In this document: in pieces, positions 1 to 8,900 of the stretch | How the letters are laid out: each line of letters begins with the position of its first letter | Position numbering within the stretch: the first letter of the stretch is position 1 | Assembly: GCF_900113135.1 (NCBI RefSeq) | Contig: NZ_FOOH01000002.1 | Coordinates: forward strand, 1-64,000 | Source: Salegentibacter agarivorans | GTDB lineage: Bacteria; Bacteroidota; Bacteroidia; Flavobacteriales; Flavobacteriaceae | Length of the DNA stretch: 64,000 nucleotides | Reading direction: 5' to 3' | The notes under the pieces: model-generated | Seen by the model: only the letters and a program-made list of their open reading frames with translations | What the model was told of the DNA's origin: nothing | The model's database searches: none | Position numbers and translations under genes: made by a program

Positions 1-255
1 CTTATTGATAATAATCTCATAGAAAATAAAATTCGTCCAGTTGCCCTGGGAAGGAAAAATTACTTATTTGCCGGATCTCATAAGGCTGCTCAGAGAGCTG
101 CAGCAATTTATTCCTTCTTTGCTATTTGTAAAAAACACGAGGTGAATCCCTATGAGTGGTTAAAATATACCTTAGAGAATATCATGACTATAAAGTACAA
201 GGATATTAAGAACCTCTATCCACAAAATTATAAAAAATTACAGCTGAGTAAATAA
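1..255 (+). CDS. IS66 family transposase, C-terminal fragment (5' end outside window)
   Basis: An open frame runs in from the left edge and ends at TAA 253-255, giving 84 residues. It contains the typical IS66 TnpC C-terminal block: N-x-I-R-P-V-A-L-G-R-K-N-Y-L-F-A-G-S-H followed by AAQRAA and an S-F-F-x-x-C-K-K-H segment, then N-P-Y-E-W-L. This block lies after the DDE catalytic core in IS66 transposases, so the core must lie to the left. No stop or frameshift interrupts the visible part, so the gene could be intact. It marks the left edge as accessory DNA. Confidence 0.9.
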   Translation, partial: LIDNNLIENKIRPVALGRKNYLFAGSHKAAQRAAAIYSFFAICKKHEVNPYEWLKYTLENIMTIKYKDIKNLYPQNYKKLQLSK

Positions 256-314
256 ACAAATACAGCTTAAAAGATTATTTTAGAATTACAAGGGGCACTT
301 AGCCGACTGGATAC
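1..314 (+). mobile_element. Right-hand part of an IS66-type insertion sequence
   Basis: The transposase fragment ends at 255. About 40 bp further, at 292-314, lies GGGGCACTTAGCCGACTGGA followed by TAC, which has the look of an IS66 terminal inverted repeat (CAGTCGGCTAAGTGCCCC on the other strand). The right boundary is therefore put near 314 by inference. The left terminus and the target duplication are outside the window, so the boundary cannot be proven here. Confidence 0.5.
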
Positions 315-1046
315 ATTGCAAAATAGGTTTGTCTTCCCCACAAAGGTGGGGAACTCTTTGGAGAAACCCACTTCTTTCTAAACCCCAACTCCTAAGCATT
401 TTGCACTTACCGTTCCCACGGCCTAAAAACCTTCCGTCCTCAGGTTTTTAAACCTGGTCGCTTGTTTTATTTCACACATTCCACTCCATCCTCACGCGTT
501 GCTATCTTTTGCCCTTAAAATCCAATAAAGTTTCACGCTACCGCGTGAGTAAACTGAATTAAGGGCAAACCGCAACTTCACTTTGTGCGAGCCTGCGAGG
601 TCACAACGGCGTAGGTGCTGTCATATTTTTTGAATTAATTTTCCATAAGAAACTGAAGGTTAAATGAAGCACCTGTACTCAGGGCATAACAGCTTTCCAC
701 TTTAATTATAAATTGTAGCCTTTTAAAATAAAATGCTGACATATAGTAATGCTGAGGTTAAATCAACAAGCAAAGCCCTTATTTGCCCTCACACAGGCAT
801 AAGTCGGTGCACTTCACCTAGACGCTACCTCGTCGCTCTTCGCTGGCTCCTCCTTAAGCCTGTTGATCTCAACTAGAAAGGTCAAAAAATCCGTCAGCTG
901 AGTATGCTACATAACTGTGGGACGCACTCCGCTGCTACGTGCTAACCCCACACCACCCTTGTTCCTACTCGCAACGGCACGCTCCTTTTGGTTTACTTGC
1001 CCCTATAATTCAACAGATTTTATTAAATTTATATAAAATTAGAACT
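315..1046. other. Structured non-coding stretch between IS end and SRAP gene
   Basis: No convincing coding frame is seen on either strand. The stretch is rich in inverted repeats. A perfect 8-bp stem with a 4-nt loop lies at 334-353 (TTCCCCAC/GTGGGGAA). An 11-bp arm pair lies at 508-518 and 559-569 (TTTGCCCTTAA/TTAAGGGCAAA), and it encloses a 5-bp stem CACGC/GCGTG at 534-547. A further 7-bp pair AGGTGCT/AGCACCT spans roughly 610-673. Base composition is less AT-rich than the flanking genes. It may be debris of mobile DNA or a recombination-site-like structure; nothing shows which. Confidence 0.4.
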
Positions 1047-1667
1047 ATGTGCTATAGAACTAAACTCAATGCTAAACTCAGTGATATAGAACGTACTTTA
1101 GAAGCGCGATTTATTGAACCCGATGCATATAAACCACAACAGGAAATCAATGCATTTACATTTTCAAAAACTCCAGTGATTTCAGATGAAAACCAAGGGG
1201 AAATCCAAATGTTTAATTGGGGATTAATACCATTTTGGGCCAAAGATGATAAAATCAAAAAAATGACCCTGAATGCTAAAATTGAGACAATATCTGAAAA
1301 GCCATCCTTTAGGAATTCAGTGAAAAAACGTTGCTTGATTATTGCTGATGGTTACTATGAATGGCAATGGAAAGATCCCAAAGGTAAAGACAAACAAAAG
1401 TATCTAATTACTCCAACAGATCAGGAAATTTTTGCATTCGCAGGAATTTATTCTAACTGGATAAACCCACAAACAAACGAAGCTCTTAATACTTATTCCA
1501 TTGTAACTACTGAAGCAAATGAGTTGATGTCTGAAATTCATAATAATAAAAAAAGAATGCCGGTGGTATTAAAACAACAGGATCATCAGGCCTGGCTAAA
1601 TGGTCAGGATCATTCTAATTTTGCATTTCCCTATGAAGTACCATTAATTGCAACTGAAGTAGCTTAA
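1047..1667 (+). CDS. SOS response-associated peptidase (SRAP/HMCES/YedK-like) abasic-site crosslinking protein
   Basis: A 206-residue protein, close to the usual SRAP length. The frame is open upstream to 939, but the ATG at 1047 is chosen because SRAP proteins must begin Met-Cys: after Met removal Cys2 forms the thiazolidine link to abasic sites in single-stranded DNA. Visible family motifs are MCYR (1-4), W-G-L-I-P (58-62), L-N-A-K-x-E (75-80), R-C-L-I-I-A-D-G-Y-Y-E-W (95-106, catalytic Glu105), F-A-G-I-Y (131-135) and His165 before KRMPVVL. All key residues are present, so it should be active. It sits alone in accessory DNA next to an IS and an integrase, converging on the next gene with a 4-bp overlap. 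SRAP genes are known passengers of mobile elements. Confidence 0.9.
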   Translation: MCYRTKLNAKLSDIERTLEARFIEPDAYKPQQEINAFTFSKTPVISDENQGEIQMFNWGLIPFWAKDDKIKKMTLNAKIETISEKPSFRNSVKKRCLIIADGYYEWQWKDPKGKDKQKYLITPTDQEIFAFAGIYSNWINPQTNEALNTYSIVTTEANELMSEIHNNKKRMPVVLKQQDHQAWLNGQDHSNFAFPYEVPLIATEVA

Positions 1668-2065
1668 TTTTCTTGAAATCGTCTCATTTTAGATTTCGTT
1701 TCCAAAAATTTTTTTTCAAAAGATTCAGTAGGTAAATATTTTTCTGTTTCCACTTCAAAATATCTCAACCGTCCACTAGCAACTTCCTTACTTACATTTA
1801 TATCATACATAAGCTTTTTTAACTGTTCGGTAATTTTATCTTTCCAGCTTGTTTTATCTCCAGAATAAATAGAATAACGAATAAATATGTTTTCCACATC
1901 GTCCATTATCCAGGTTACTACAAATAAATCGATAAGATCCTTTCTTGATCCAATTCGCTTTCCCGAGAAGAAATAATCAAAAGTATATTCGGCCATATCA
2001 TCGTTGATAATAGACTTGTCGAAATAATCATTTCTTGAAAATTCCCTTAGTGGAGAGGTGTACAT
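1664..2065 (-). CDS. Hypothetical protein, 133 aa
   Basis: I do not recognise the family. The protein is soluble and charged, with no signal peptide or membrane segment. The centre (about residues 35-85) reads as helical and aromatic-rich, and the C-terminal third is rich in Lys and Glu. It ends convergently with the SRAP gene, overlapping its stop by 4 bp. AT-rich non-coding DNA (2066-2305) separates it from the integrase. The long uninterrupted frame supports a real gene, but no homologue can be named. Confidence 0.5.
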   Translation of the reverse strand: MYTSPLREFSRNDYFDKSIINDDMAEYTFDYFFSGKRIGSRKDLIDLFVVTWIMDDVENIFIRYSIYSGDKTSWKDKITEQLKKLMYDINVSKEVASGRLRYFEVETEKYLPTESFEKKFLETKSKMRRFQEN

Positions 2066-2305
2066 AATTGCTAAAAATAGAATTTTGTTCTGCTAAAAAA
2101 CTAATACTTCTAAATTCCAAATATAGGAAAATATCCAAAATTAGGAATAATTCCAACTTAAAGTAAATGAAAATTAGCAAACTTCTTCCCGTAAACGAAA
2201 GCTAAGTTTATACACGGGGTCTTTTCCAGGAATAAGGACATTCCAAGCTCATAATGTGTTCTTGTTTGTTTAGGTTTTAGAACTTTCTTCCAGTATTACT
2301 TAAAC

Positions 2306-3514
2306 TCACAATAGTTTGGATTGTAGAAGATCCATATCCTCTCCAATTTTTTGATCTAATACTCTGGCATAGATTTGTGTTGTAGATAATTTAGAATGGC
2401 CTAAAAGCTTAGAAACAGTTTCTATAGGTACACCATTAGACAATGTGATAGTAGTGGCGAAAGTATGTCGTGCAACGTGAAAACTAAGTTTCTTAGAAAT
2501 TTTGCATTGTGTAGCAATTTCTTTGAGGTAGGCGTTTATCTTCTGGTTACTGTAGCAGGGTAGAAGGAATTCTGATGTTGGATCTTCGTATGACTTTAAA
2601 ATGTTACGAGCCTTTTCTAATAAGGGTATTTTAATAATTTCCTTACTCTTTTCTCTTCTACTGAAAATCCATTCCTTTCCATTAACACCTTTTATCAAAT
2701 TCTCTTTAGTTAGTTGCTTGACATCGATATAAGACAAGCCGGTGTAACAGGCGAAAAGAAAAATGTTTTTGGTATTTTCTAGAGATAGCTTAGAAAATTC
2801 AGTTTCTTCCAGATAATCTAGTTCGCGATTATTTAGAAAAGCACGATCATATTTTTCAAATTTAAGCTTATAACTTTGAAAAGGATCTTTTTCAATCCAT
2901 CCTAATTTAAGAGACAAATTAGTTAATTTTTTGAATCTCTCCATGTGTTTCATAATTCCGTTATTACTTAATTGCTTATTACCTCTTTTATCTTTTCTTG
3001 TTCTTAGAAACTTATCAAATCCTGTGATAAAATGAAAAGAAAGGTTTTTTAAGAAGATATCTTTTGCTTTATGCTCTGAGGCAAGGTATTGCATTAAGTA
3101 CTTCTCAGTTGCTCCATAGTTTTTAAGAGTACCATACTTAAGAATGTCTACCATTGTTTCCTTGTGATATTCCAGGATATCCTTTAAAGATTTAAAAGCG
3201 GCATCAGCTCCTAGAAATCTAGATTTTATTGCTCGGGCTGTGATGATAGAATCTTCTTTTAATAGCTCTTCATAACATTCAAGTAATTTGGCATATTTAG
3301 CATCTAGATAATTATTTAGACGAGTGGCTTCTGGGTTTCTTCCTTTAATCCGGTGAGATCTATCATCCCAGGATTCTGGATTGCATTGCCTTCTTAAACT
3401 AATTTCTGCTCGACGGCCATCGACGGTAACCCTTGCATAAATAGGGGCTAGGTTTTCTTTGGTTTTTGCGGTGTGTAACCAAAATAAAATACGAAATGTG
3501 GGTTTTTTATTCAT
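2306..3514 (-). CDS. Tyrosine recombinase/integrase (Bacteroidetes type, Arg-I replaced by Ser)
   Basis: A 402-residue site-specific recombinase. The N-terminal arm-binding domain (1-100) is followed by a SAM-like core-binding domain (about 108-210) and the catalytic domain (about 235-395). Catalytic residues visible: H346-x-x-R349 in HVARHTFA, H373 in LLGH, and nucleophile Tyr382 in T-Q-I-Y-A-R-V. The position normally held by Arg I is Ser261 (Y-T-G-L-S-Y-I-D-V), as described for IntDOT-class integrases of Bacteroides conjugative transposons, so this is probably not a defect. The gene points left, with its start 220 bp from the tRNA-Pro fragment at 3738. It diverges from the second integrase at 4006. 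It probably belongs to another element extending left. Confidence 0.93.
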   Translation of the reverse strand: MNKKPTFRILFWLHTAKTKENLAPIYARVTVDGRRAEISLRRQCNPESWDDRSHRIKGRNPEATRLNNYLDAKYAKLLECYEELLKEDSIITARAIKSRFLGADAAFKSLKDILEYHKETMVDILKYGTLKNYGATEKYLMQYLASEHKAKDIFLKNLSFHFITGFDKFLRTRKDKRGNKQLSNNGIMKHMERFKKLTNLSLKLGWIEKDPFQSYKLKFEKYDRAFLNNRELDYLEETEFSKLSLENTKNIFLFACYTGLSYIDVKQLTKENLIKGVNGKEWIFSRREKSKEIIKIPLLEKARNILKSYEDPTSEFLLPCYSNQKINAYLKEIATQCKISKKLSFHVARHTFATTITLSNGVPIETVSKLLGHSKLSTTQIYARVLDQKIGEDMDLLQSKLL

Positions 3515-3527
3515 AACTTTAATATTT

Positions 3528-3635
3528 AGGTAACTTTTTTACTCAATTAATTACATCCCAAATCGGATTAAAGGCCCTTGGATAGGGAAAAGGTAAGAAA
3601 AAAAAGGTAACCGATTAGGTAACCGAATAGGTAAC
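3528..3635. repeat. Repeated AGGTAAC motifs upstream of the leftward integrase (candidate arm-type sites)
   Basis: The heptamer AGGTAAC occurs at 3605-3611, 3617-3623 and 3629-3635 with an exact 12-bp period (AGGTAACCGATT, AGGTAACCGAAT, AGGTAACTTTTT). A fourth copy is at 3528-3534, just before the integrase start codon. Direct repeats placed between an integrase gene and its attachment core are typical arm-type integrase binding sites. They may also control the integrase promoter. Confidence 0.55.
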
Positions 3636-3734
3636 TTTTTGTTTGATATCAAACAAAAAAAAATGATTCCCAGTTTTGCTAAAAGCACTGAAAATCATTT
3701 AATTAGGTGTTTTTTGATGTAATTTGATACTCAA

Positions 3735-3782
<48 letters not shown>

Positions 3783-3894
3783 TCAAATTTTACATTTCTT
3801 TTAGTTAGATTTGTTTTCCTATGCATTGAATATCAGTATTTTATGATTTTTTCGAGTGTATCTAAATTCTTTTGTTTTACCTTTATATGGTAAT

Positions 3895-3983
3895 TTGTTG
3901 TACGTATGTTGTACGGATTTTAAAATGTTTATTGTAGCGTTTTAAAGCGTTAATAGTATGGATGTAGGTATTTGTTGTACGGA
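3895..3983 (+). repeat. Left-end copies of TTGTTGTACG-type repeat (candidate integrase arm sites)
   Basis: A 23-bp sequence beginning TTGTTGTACGTATGTTGTAC lies at 3895-3917 and is repeated exactly, in the same orientation, at 23361-23383 near the other end. It is itself a doublet of GTTGTACG units. A third shorter copy, TTGTTGTACGGA, lies at 3972-3983, 23 bp before the integrase ATG. In the excised circle these copies would flank the core site on both sides, as arm sites do. Confidence 0.65.
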
Positions 3984-4005
3984 TTTAGAACATTAATAAT
4001 TCAAA

Positions 4006-5214
4006 ATGGCGGTTGTAAAAATAGTATTGCATAAAGTTAAACGTGCTGATGGTACTTTTCCTGTCAGCTTAAGAGTAACTAAAAACAGGAAAACAAAATA
4101 TTTTAAAACCATTTTTAATGTATTTCCTGAAGAATGGGATGCCAGTGCGGAATTATTTAATAAAAGACATGCAAACCATCTTCAGGACAATAGGCTACTT
4201 TTAAAATTTAAAGAACGGGCGTTTAGGATTTATTCCGAGCTACAGCTTAAAAATGAAAGTTTTCGACTTTCTGAGTTTGAAAATGCTTTTCGAGTAACCT
4301 CCAATCCTGAATCAAAAAAAATTTTTTGTTTCTGGAGTGATTTAATTCAAGAATTTAACTCAGCCGGCAGAACTGGAAATGCAAGAATCCATAATGAAGC
4401 TTTTCTAGCCCTTAAAAAATTCAATTTATCCACTCGACTGGAGTTCGAAGACATTACGGTTACCTACTTGTCAAAATTTGAAACGCATTTGCGTTCACAA
4501 GGTGGAAATGATGGAGGGATTAGCTTACGAATGCGAACAATTAGGGCTGTTTTTAATAAAGCCATTGCCAGGGATATAATTCCAGCGAACATTTATCCTT
4601 TTAAAAATTATAAAATTTCTAAGCTTAAAAGTAAGCCTGCGAAAAGAGCTCTTGACTTTACCGAGATAATGAGAATAGTAAAGATGGATATATCAAAACA
4701 TCCTCATCTTTTACATAGTCATAAATATTTTGTTTTCAGCTTTTATACCCGGGGAATGAATTTCGCTGATCAAATTAATTTAAAATGGTCTCAAATTAAT
4801 GGTGACAAAATATTTTACACCCGCTCTAAGTCAAAAGGAAATTTTAATATTACTATTCTGCCACCTGTTAGGGATATTTTGAATTATTTTAAGGCAAGAT
4901 CTATTGGCACAAAATATGTTTTTCCTTTACTCTTACAAGATAATATGACCCCACTACAAATTGAGAACAGAAAACATAAGACGCTAAGTAAGTATAATAA
5001 AGATTTAAAAGAGATCGCTACTATCTGTAATATTGATAAAACTTTAACCAGCTATGTAGCTCGACATAGTTTTGCGAATAGCTTAAAGCAAATGGGCGTT
5101 GCCACAGATATTATAAGCGAGTCACTGGGACATCAAAACCTAACTATAACCCAGGCTTACTTGAAAGAATTGGATAGCTCAGTATTGGATGCAGCAAGTG
5201 AATTACTACTTTAA
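4006..5214 (+). CDS. Tyrosine recombinase/integrase of the tRNA-Pro element
   Basis: A 402-residue recombinase with N-terminal arm-binding part (1-100), core-binding domain (about 105-205) and catalytic domain (about 215-395). Catalytic residues: Arg249 (F-Y-T-R-G-M), Lys in S-K-S-K (about 276), Y350-x-x-R353 in YVARHSFA (Tyr instead of the usual His), H376 in LGHQ and nucleophile Tyr385. Unlike the neighbouring leftward integrase, it keeps Arg I. It lies 224 bp from the left attachment site and reads inward, the usual place for the integrase of an element inserted in a tRNA. The repeats at 3895-3983 lie immediately upstream and may bind it. Confidence 0.93.
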   Translation: MAVVKIVLHKVKRADGTFPVSLRVTKNRKTKYFKTIFNVFPEEWDASAELFNKRHANHLQDNRLLLKFKERAFRIYSELQLKNESFRLSEFENAFRVTSNPESKKIFCFWSDLIQEFNSAGRTGNARIHNEAFLALKKFNLSTRLEFEDITVTYLSKFETHLRSQGGNDGGISLRMRTIRAVFNKAIARDIIPANIYPFKNYKISKLKSKPAKRALDFTEIMRIVKMDISKHPHLLHSHKYFVFSFYTRGMNFADQINLKWSQINGDKIFYTRSKSKGNFNITILPPVRDILNYFKARSIGTKYVFPLLLQDNMTPLQIENRKHKTLSKYNKDLKEIATICNIDKTLTSYVARHSFANSLKQMGVATDIISESLGHQNLTITQAYLKELDSSVLDAASELLL

Positions 5215-5280
5215 TTCCCAAGGTAGACTATAGTTTTTCACAAAGTATTCGATATATTCCAAGGTTTTATGCTCTTCAGT

Positions 5281-5493
5281 TTAAAAGCTAACCCCCGTCT
5301 TATCGTATTTAAAAACAGTTATATTTATTTGCTGTTCTTTTTGAACTACGTGTAGAGTTTCATTAAGCTCGTAGAAAAGAAAGTTATCCATGTGAATCTC
5401 TGTTGCAAATTGATTGCTCTGGATAAATTTTAGGTCAAAATAAAAACAATATCTTCTGGATATGGATAGAATTTTTTTGCACACCCTGTGCAT
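5281..5493 (-). CDS. Possible small protein, 70 aa, unrecognised
   Basis: A leftward frame of 70 residues if started at the ATG at 5493; it stays open to 5532, but a start there would overlap the divergent gene. It contains runs such as FYFDLKFIQSNQF and HMDNFLFYELNE that look like real folded protein rather than antisense noise. I cannot name a family. It fills most of the 5215-5516 gap between integrase and metal genes, which otherwise holds only the divergent promoter region. It could equally be a decayed regulator. Confidence 0.25.
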   Translation of the reverse strand: MHRVCKKILSISRRYCFYFDLKFIQSNQFATEIHMDNFLFYELNETLHVVQKEQQINITVFKYDKTGVSF

Positions 5494-5512
5494 AGGTATT
5501 TTGTTATCTTTA
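5474..5512 (+). promoter_or_regulatory. Candidate promoter and palindrome ahead of the metal-resistance genes
   Basis: TATCTTTA at 5505-5512 resembles the Bacteroidetes -7 box TAnnTTTG, and TTTTTTGC at 5474-5480 could serve as the -33 region, although the spacing is slightly long. Between them lies the palindrome GCACA-CCC-TGTGC (5479-5491), a possible operator. The GTG start of the next gene follows 5 nt after the -7 box, so the mRNA would be almost leaderless. Confidence 0.35.
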
Positions 5513-5516
5513 CATT

Positions 5517-5843
5517 GTGAAAATAGTTGCATTCATACTATCTATATATGTATTTGGGCTAAATTTTTTAGCCTGTAATGACAGTGATTCGTCACAATTA
5601 ACATATGATTCAGAAATAACCATAGTATCCGGCCAGAATCTGGACCTCGATCACACCCATAATCAGGAAGCAGATTTATGTCCTCCATTTTGCAGCTGTC
5701 ATTGCTGCCATGTACATACAATAGATTTTGGTTCTTCTAATTTCAAACCTTTAATCACGGAAATTCCTTCCAAGGCTTTCGCTCATTTTGATAGTTCAGC
5801 CGAAGAACCTATCCTTTCTTTTTTAGATCCCCCAAAAGTATAG
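5517..5843 (+). CDS. Small secreted Cys/His-rich protein, DUF6660-like, upstream of metal RND pump
   Basis: A 108-residue protein with a GTG start. Residues 1-20 form a signal sequence ending L-A-C, possibly a lipobox. The mature part has the metal-ligand-rich cluster C-P-P-F-C-S-C-H-C-C-H-V-H around residues 55-67, preceded by a His/Asp run (DLDHTH). Proteins of this size with a CxxxCxCxCC cluster commonly precede CusA/CzcA genes in Bacteroidetes and are labelled DUF6660; that label is from memory. The role is unknown, perhaps periplasmic metal binding. It heads the rightward metal cassette, 122 bp before the pump gene. That gap carries the palindrome AGGATA-N4-TATCCT at 5857-5872. Confidence 0.7.
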   Translation: MKIVAFILSIYVFGLNFLACNDSDSSQLTYDSEITIVSGQNLDLDHTHNQEADLCPPFCSCHCCHVHTIDFGSSNFKPLITEIPSKAFAHFDSSAEEPILSFLDPPKV

Positions 5844-5965
5844 TTCAGTTTTTTATAGGATAGCTATATCCTTTCCTGAGGTTCTACGAAATCTTCAGGC
5901 CTATATTATCGATTTTTTCAACTCTTAGAAAAATATCGAAATGTTTAACTGAATTAATTTTTTAT

Positions 5966-8900
5966 ATGATTAATAGAATCATCTCATTTTCCATTAATAA
6001 TAAATTTATTATTGGGCTGCTTACCTTAGCGCTTATTGGAACAGGTATTTGGTCCATGATGACCGTCAACCTGGGATCGGTGCCAGATATTACTAATAAT
6101 CAGGTTCAGGTGATCACCCAGTCACCTAATCTTGCCACAGAAGATATTGAACAATTTGTAACCTACCCTGTAGAACTTTCTATGGGTAATTTACCAGGGG
6201 TTACAGAGATTCGTTCTATTTCGCGCTTTGGACTCTCGGTAGTTACTATAGTTTTCAAAGATGATATGGGAACCTATCTTCCTCGTCAACTTGTACAGGA
6301 GAAGCTTAATGAATTGGGCGAGACCATACCCGATAAATTTGGAAGTCCTTCCATGGGGCCTATTTCAACCGGTTTAGGTCAAATCTATGAGTATACTATA
6401 CAACCAAAAAAAGGTTACGACACAGAATATTCCCCTATGAAACTTAGAACTATTCAGGATTGGATAGTTAAAAGGCAGCTTACCTTACTAGATGGTGTGG
6501 TGGAAGTAAATTCTTTTGGAGGCTCCATAAAACAATATGAGGTAGCAATAAACCCTGAAAAATTAAACAGTATGGGTATAAGTATCTCTGAGGTTTACGA
6601 GGCCCTTGCTCGAAATAATGTAAATACCGGAGGAGCTTATATCGAGAAAAATAAAATGTCGAATTTTATTAGAGGAGAAGGTTTAATCCGTTCACTTGAG
6701 GATATAAGGAAAATTGCTATTACCACCGAAAATGCTGTTCCGATAACGATTGGAGATGTTGCAGAAAATGTTCAGTTTGGAAACCAAGTACGTTACGGAG
6801 CTTTCACGCAAGATGGAGAGGAAGCCGTAGGCGGTATCATTATGATGTTGAAAGGCGCCAATCCCAATGCCGTAATTCAGGATGTTAAAGATAGAATGGC
6901 AGAAGTTGAAAAGTCACTTCCTGAAGGTTTGACCATAGAGCCCATTATTGATCGAAGTGAATTAATAGCACGAACAACTGATACCGTTAAAACAAATTTA
7001 CTGGAAGGTGCATTGATAGTGATTTTTGCCTTGGTATTGTTATTAGGTAGTTTAAGAGGTGGACTTATTACTGCTACCACTATTCCCTTATCACTGCTTT
7101 TTGCTTTTATTTTAATGAAGCAATTCAATGTATGGGCCAATCTAATGAGTTTGGGCGCTATTGACTTTGGAATCATTATAGACGGTGCAGTGATTATCAT
7201 CGAAGGAACCGTGTATGAAATACAAAAACGGATTAGATCAGGTAAACTGAAATTTACTCAGGCTAAAATGGATGAAGTAGCCTATGATGCTGGGAGTACG
7301 ATGATGAGTTCCGCGTTCTTTGGGCAAATTATAATTCTTATCGTATTTACACCCATTCTTTTTCTTACCGGGGTAGAAGGAAAAATGTTTAAACCTATGG
7401 CTTACACCTTCGGTTTTGCAATGATAGGGGCCATATTCTTATGCCTTACCTATGTCCCTATGATGTCTGCCCTATTTATGAAACCAATTCAAAATAAAAA
7501 GAACTGGTTTGGAAGGTTTGAACGCTGGTTGGAAAGGTTAAGTGATAAAATAATTGGAGGAATACAAAGAGTCTATATGCCTTTACTGAAAGGGGCATTA
7601 AAACTGAAGCTCATTGTTGTAGGTGCTGCTGCTGTTCTACTTGTATTATCCGGTTTCCTTTTTTCCAAAATGGGAGGAGAATTTGTGCCTCAACTGGATG
7701 AAGGGGATATTGCGATGCAGGCTTTAATAAGACCCGGAAGTTCATTGACAGAATCTATTGAAGTTTCTAAAAAAATAGAAAACATACTTTTAGAAAATTT
7801 CCCTGAAATTAAAACGGTAACCGCAAGGATTGGAGTAGCCGACATTCCTACAGATCCAATGCCAATGGATATTGCAGATATGTATCTCATCCTTGAAAAG
7901 GATAAGGATAAATGGACAACCGCTGAAACTAAAGAAGCACTTATAGCACAGATCAAGGAAAAACTGAATAAAGAACTTACTGGGGTAAACCTTGTATTTA
8001 CCCAACCTGTAGAATTAAGGTTCAACGAATTACTAGAAGGAGTAAGAGAAGATATTGCGGTTAAACTATATGGAGAGGACCTGGATGTTTTGTCGGAAAA
8101 GGTACAGAAAATGGCTAATATTATCCAGACCGTACCAGGAGCTGGAGATGTTAATCCTGAACGAACATCCGGGCTGCCACAAATGACCGTGAAATTTAAC
8201 CGTGATAAAATTGCTCAATATGGCCTGGATATCCAAAAAGCAAATGATTACATAAGTACTGCTTTTGCGGGAGGAACCGCTGGGGTGATTTTTGAAGGAG
8301 AAAAGCGATTCGATTTAGTAGTTCGATTTGATGAGGAACATAGAAAGAATATTGATGACTTGCGCGGAATGTATATCGATCTTCCAGACGGGACGCAGGT
8401 GCCGATAAAAGAAATAGCAGATATCGAATATGTACCGGGCCCTATGCAAATTTCAAGGGATGACACCTATAGAAGGACGTATGTGGGTGTAAATGCCCGT
8501 GGAAGGGATGTGGAGTCAGTAGTAAATGATATTCAACAACGATTAGATGAAGAATTAGAATTACCTCCCGGTTATTATATAACTTATGGAGGGGAGTTCG
8601 AAAACCTTCAGAGTGCCAAAGATCGATTAGTGATTGTGGTACCAATAGCTTTATTCTTGATTTTTGTACTTCTATATTTTGCTTTACAGTCTTTTTCCCA
8701 ATCTATTATGATCTATATGGCGATACCATTGGCTGCTATAGGAGGTGTTTTTGCCCTTTGGTTAAGAGGTATGCCATTTAGTATTTCCGCAGGTGTAGGC
8801 TTCATTGTACTGTTCGGGGTTGCAGTTTTAAACGGGCTGGTACTAATAAATAGATTCAATTCTTTAAAAGAAGAAGGAGTAACCAGTATAAGAGATAGAA

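Noticed and set aside
939-1046. 36-residue N-terminal extension of the SRAP protein
   Set aside because: SRAP needs Cys directly after the initiator Met; the extension is not conserved-looking and would block catalysis.
2306-3514. Leftward integrase as inactive because Arg I is missing
   Set aside because: IntDOT-class integrases of Bacteroidetes are known to have Ser at this place and remain active; the other catalytic residues are intact.
6877-7200. Antisense frames of about 100 codons inside the RND pump and the P-type ATPase (for example 6877-7200, 7690-8025, 15163-15666)
   Set aside because: They lie wholly opposite well-identified genes, have biased Ser/Ile composition typical of shadow frames, and resemble no family.
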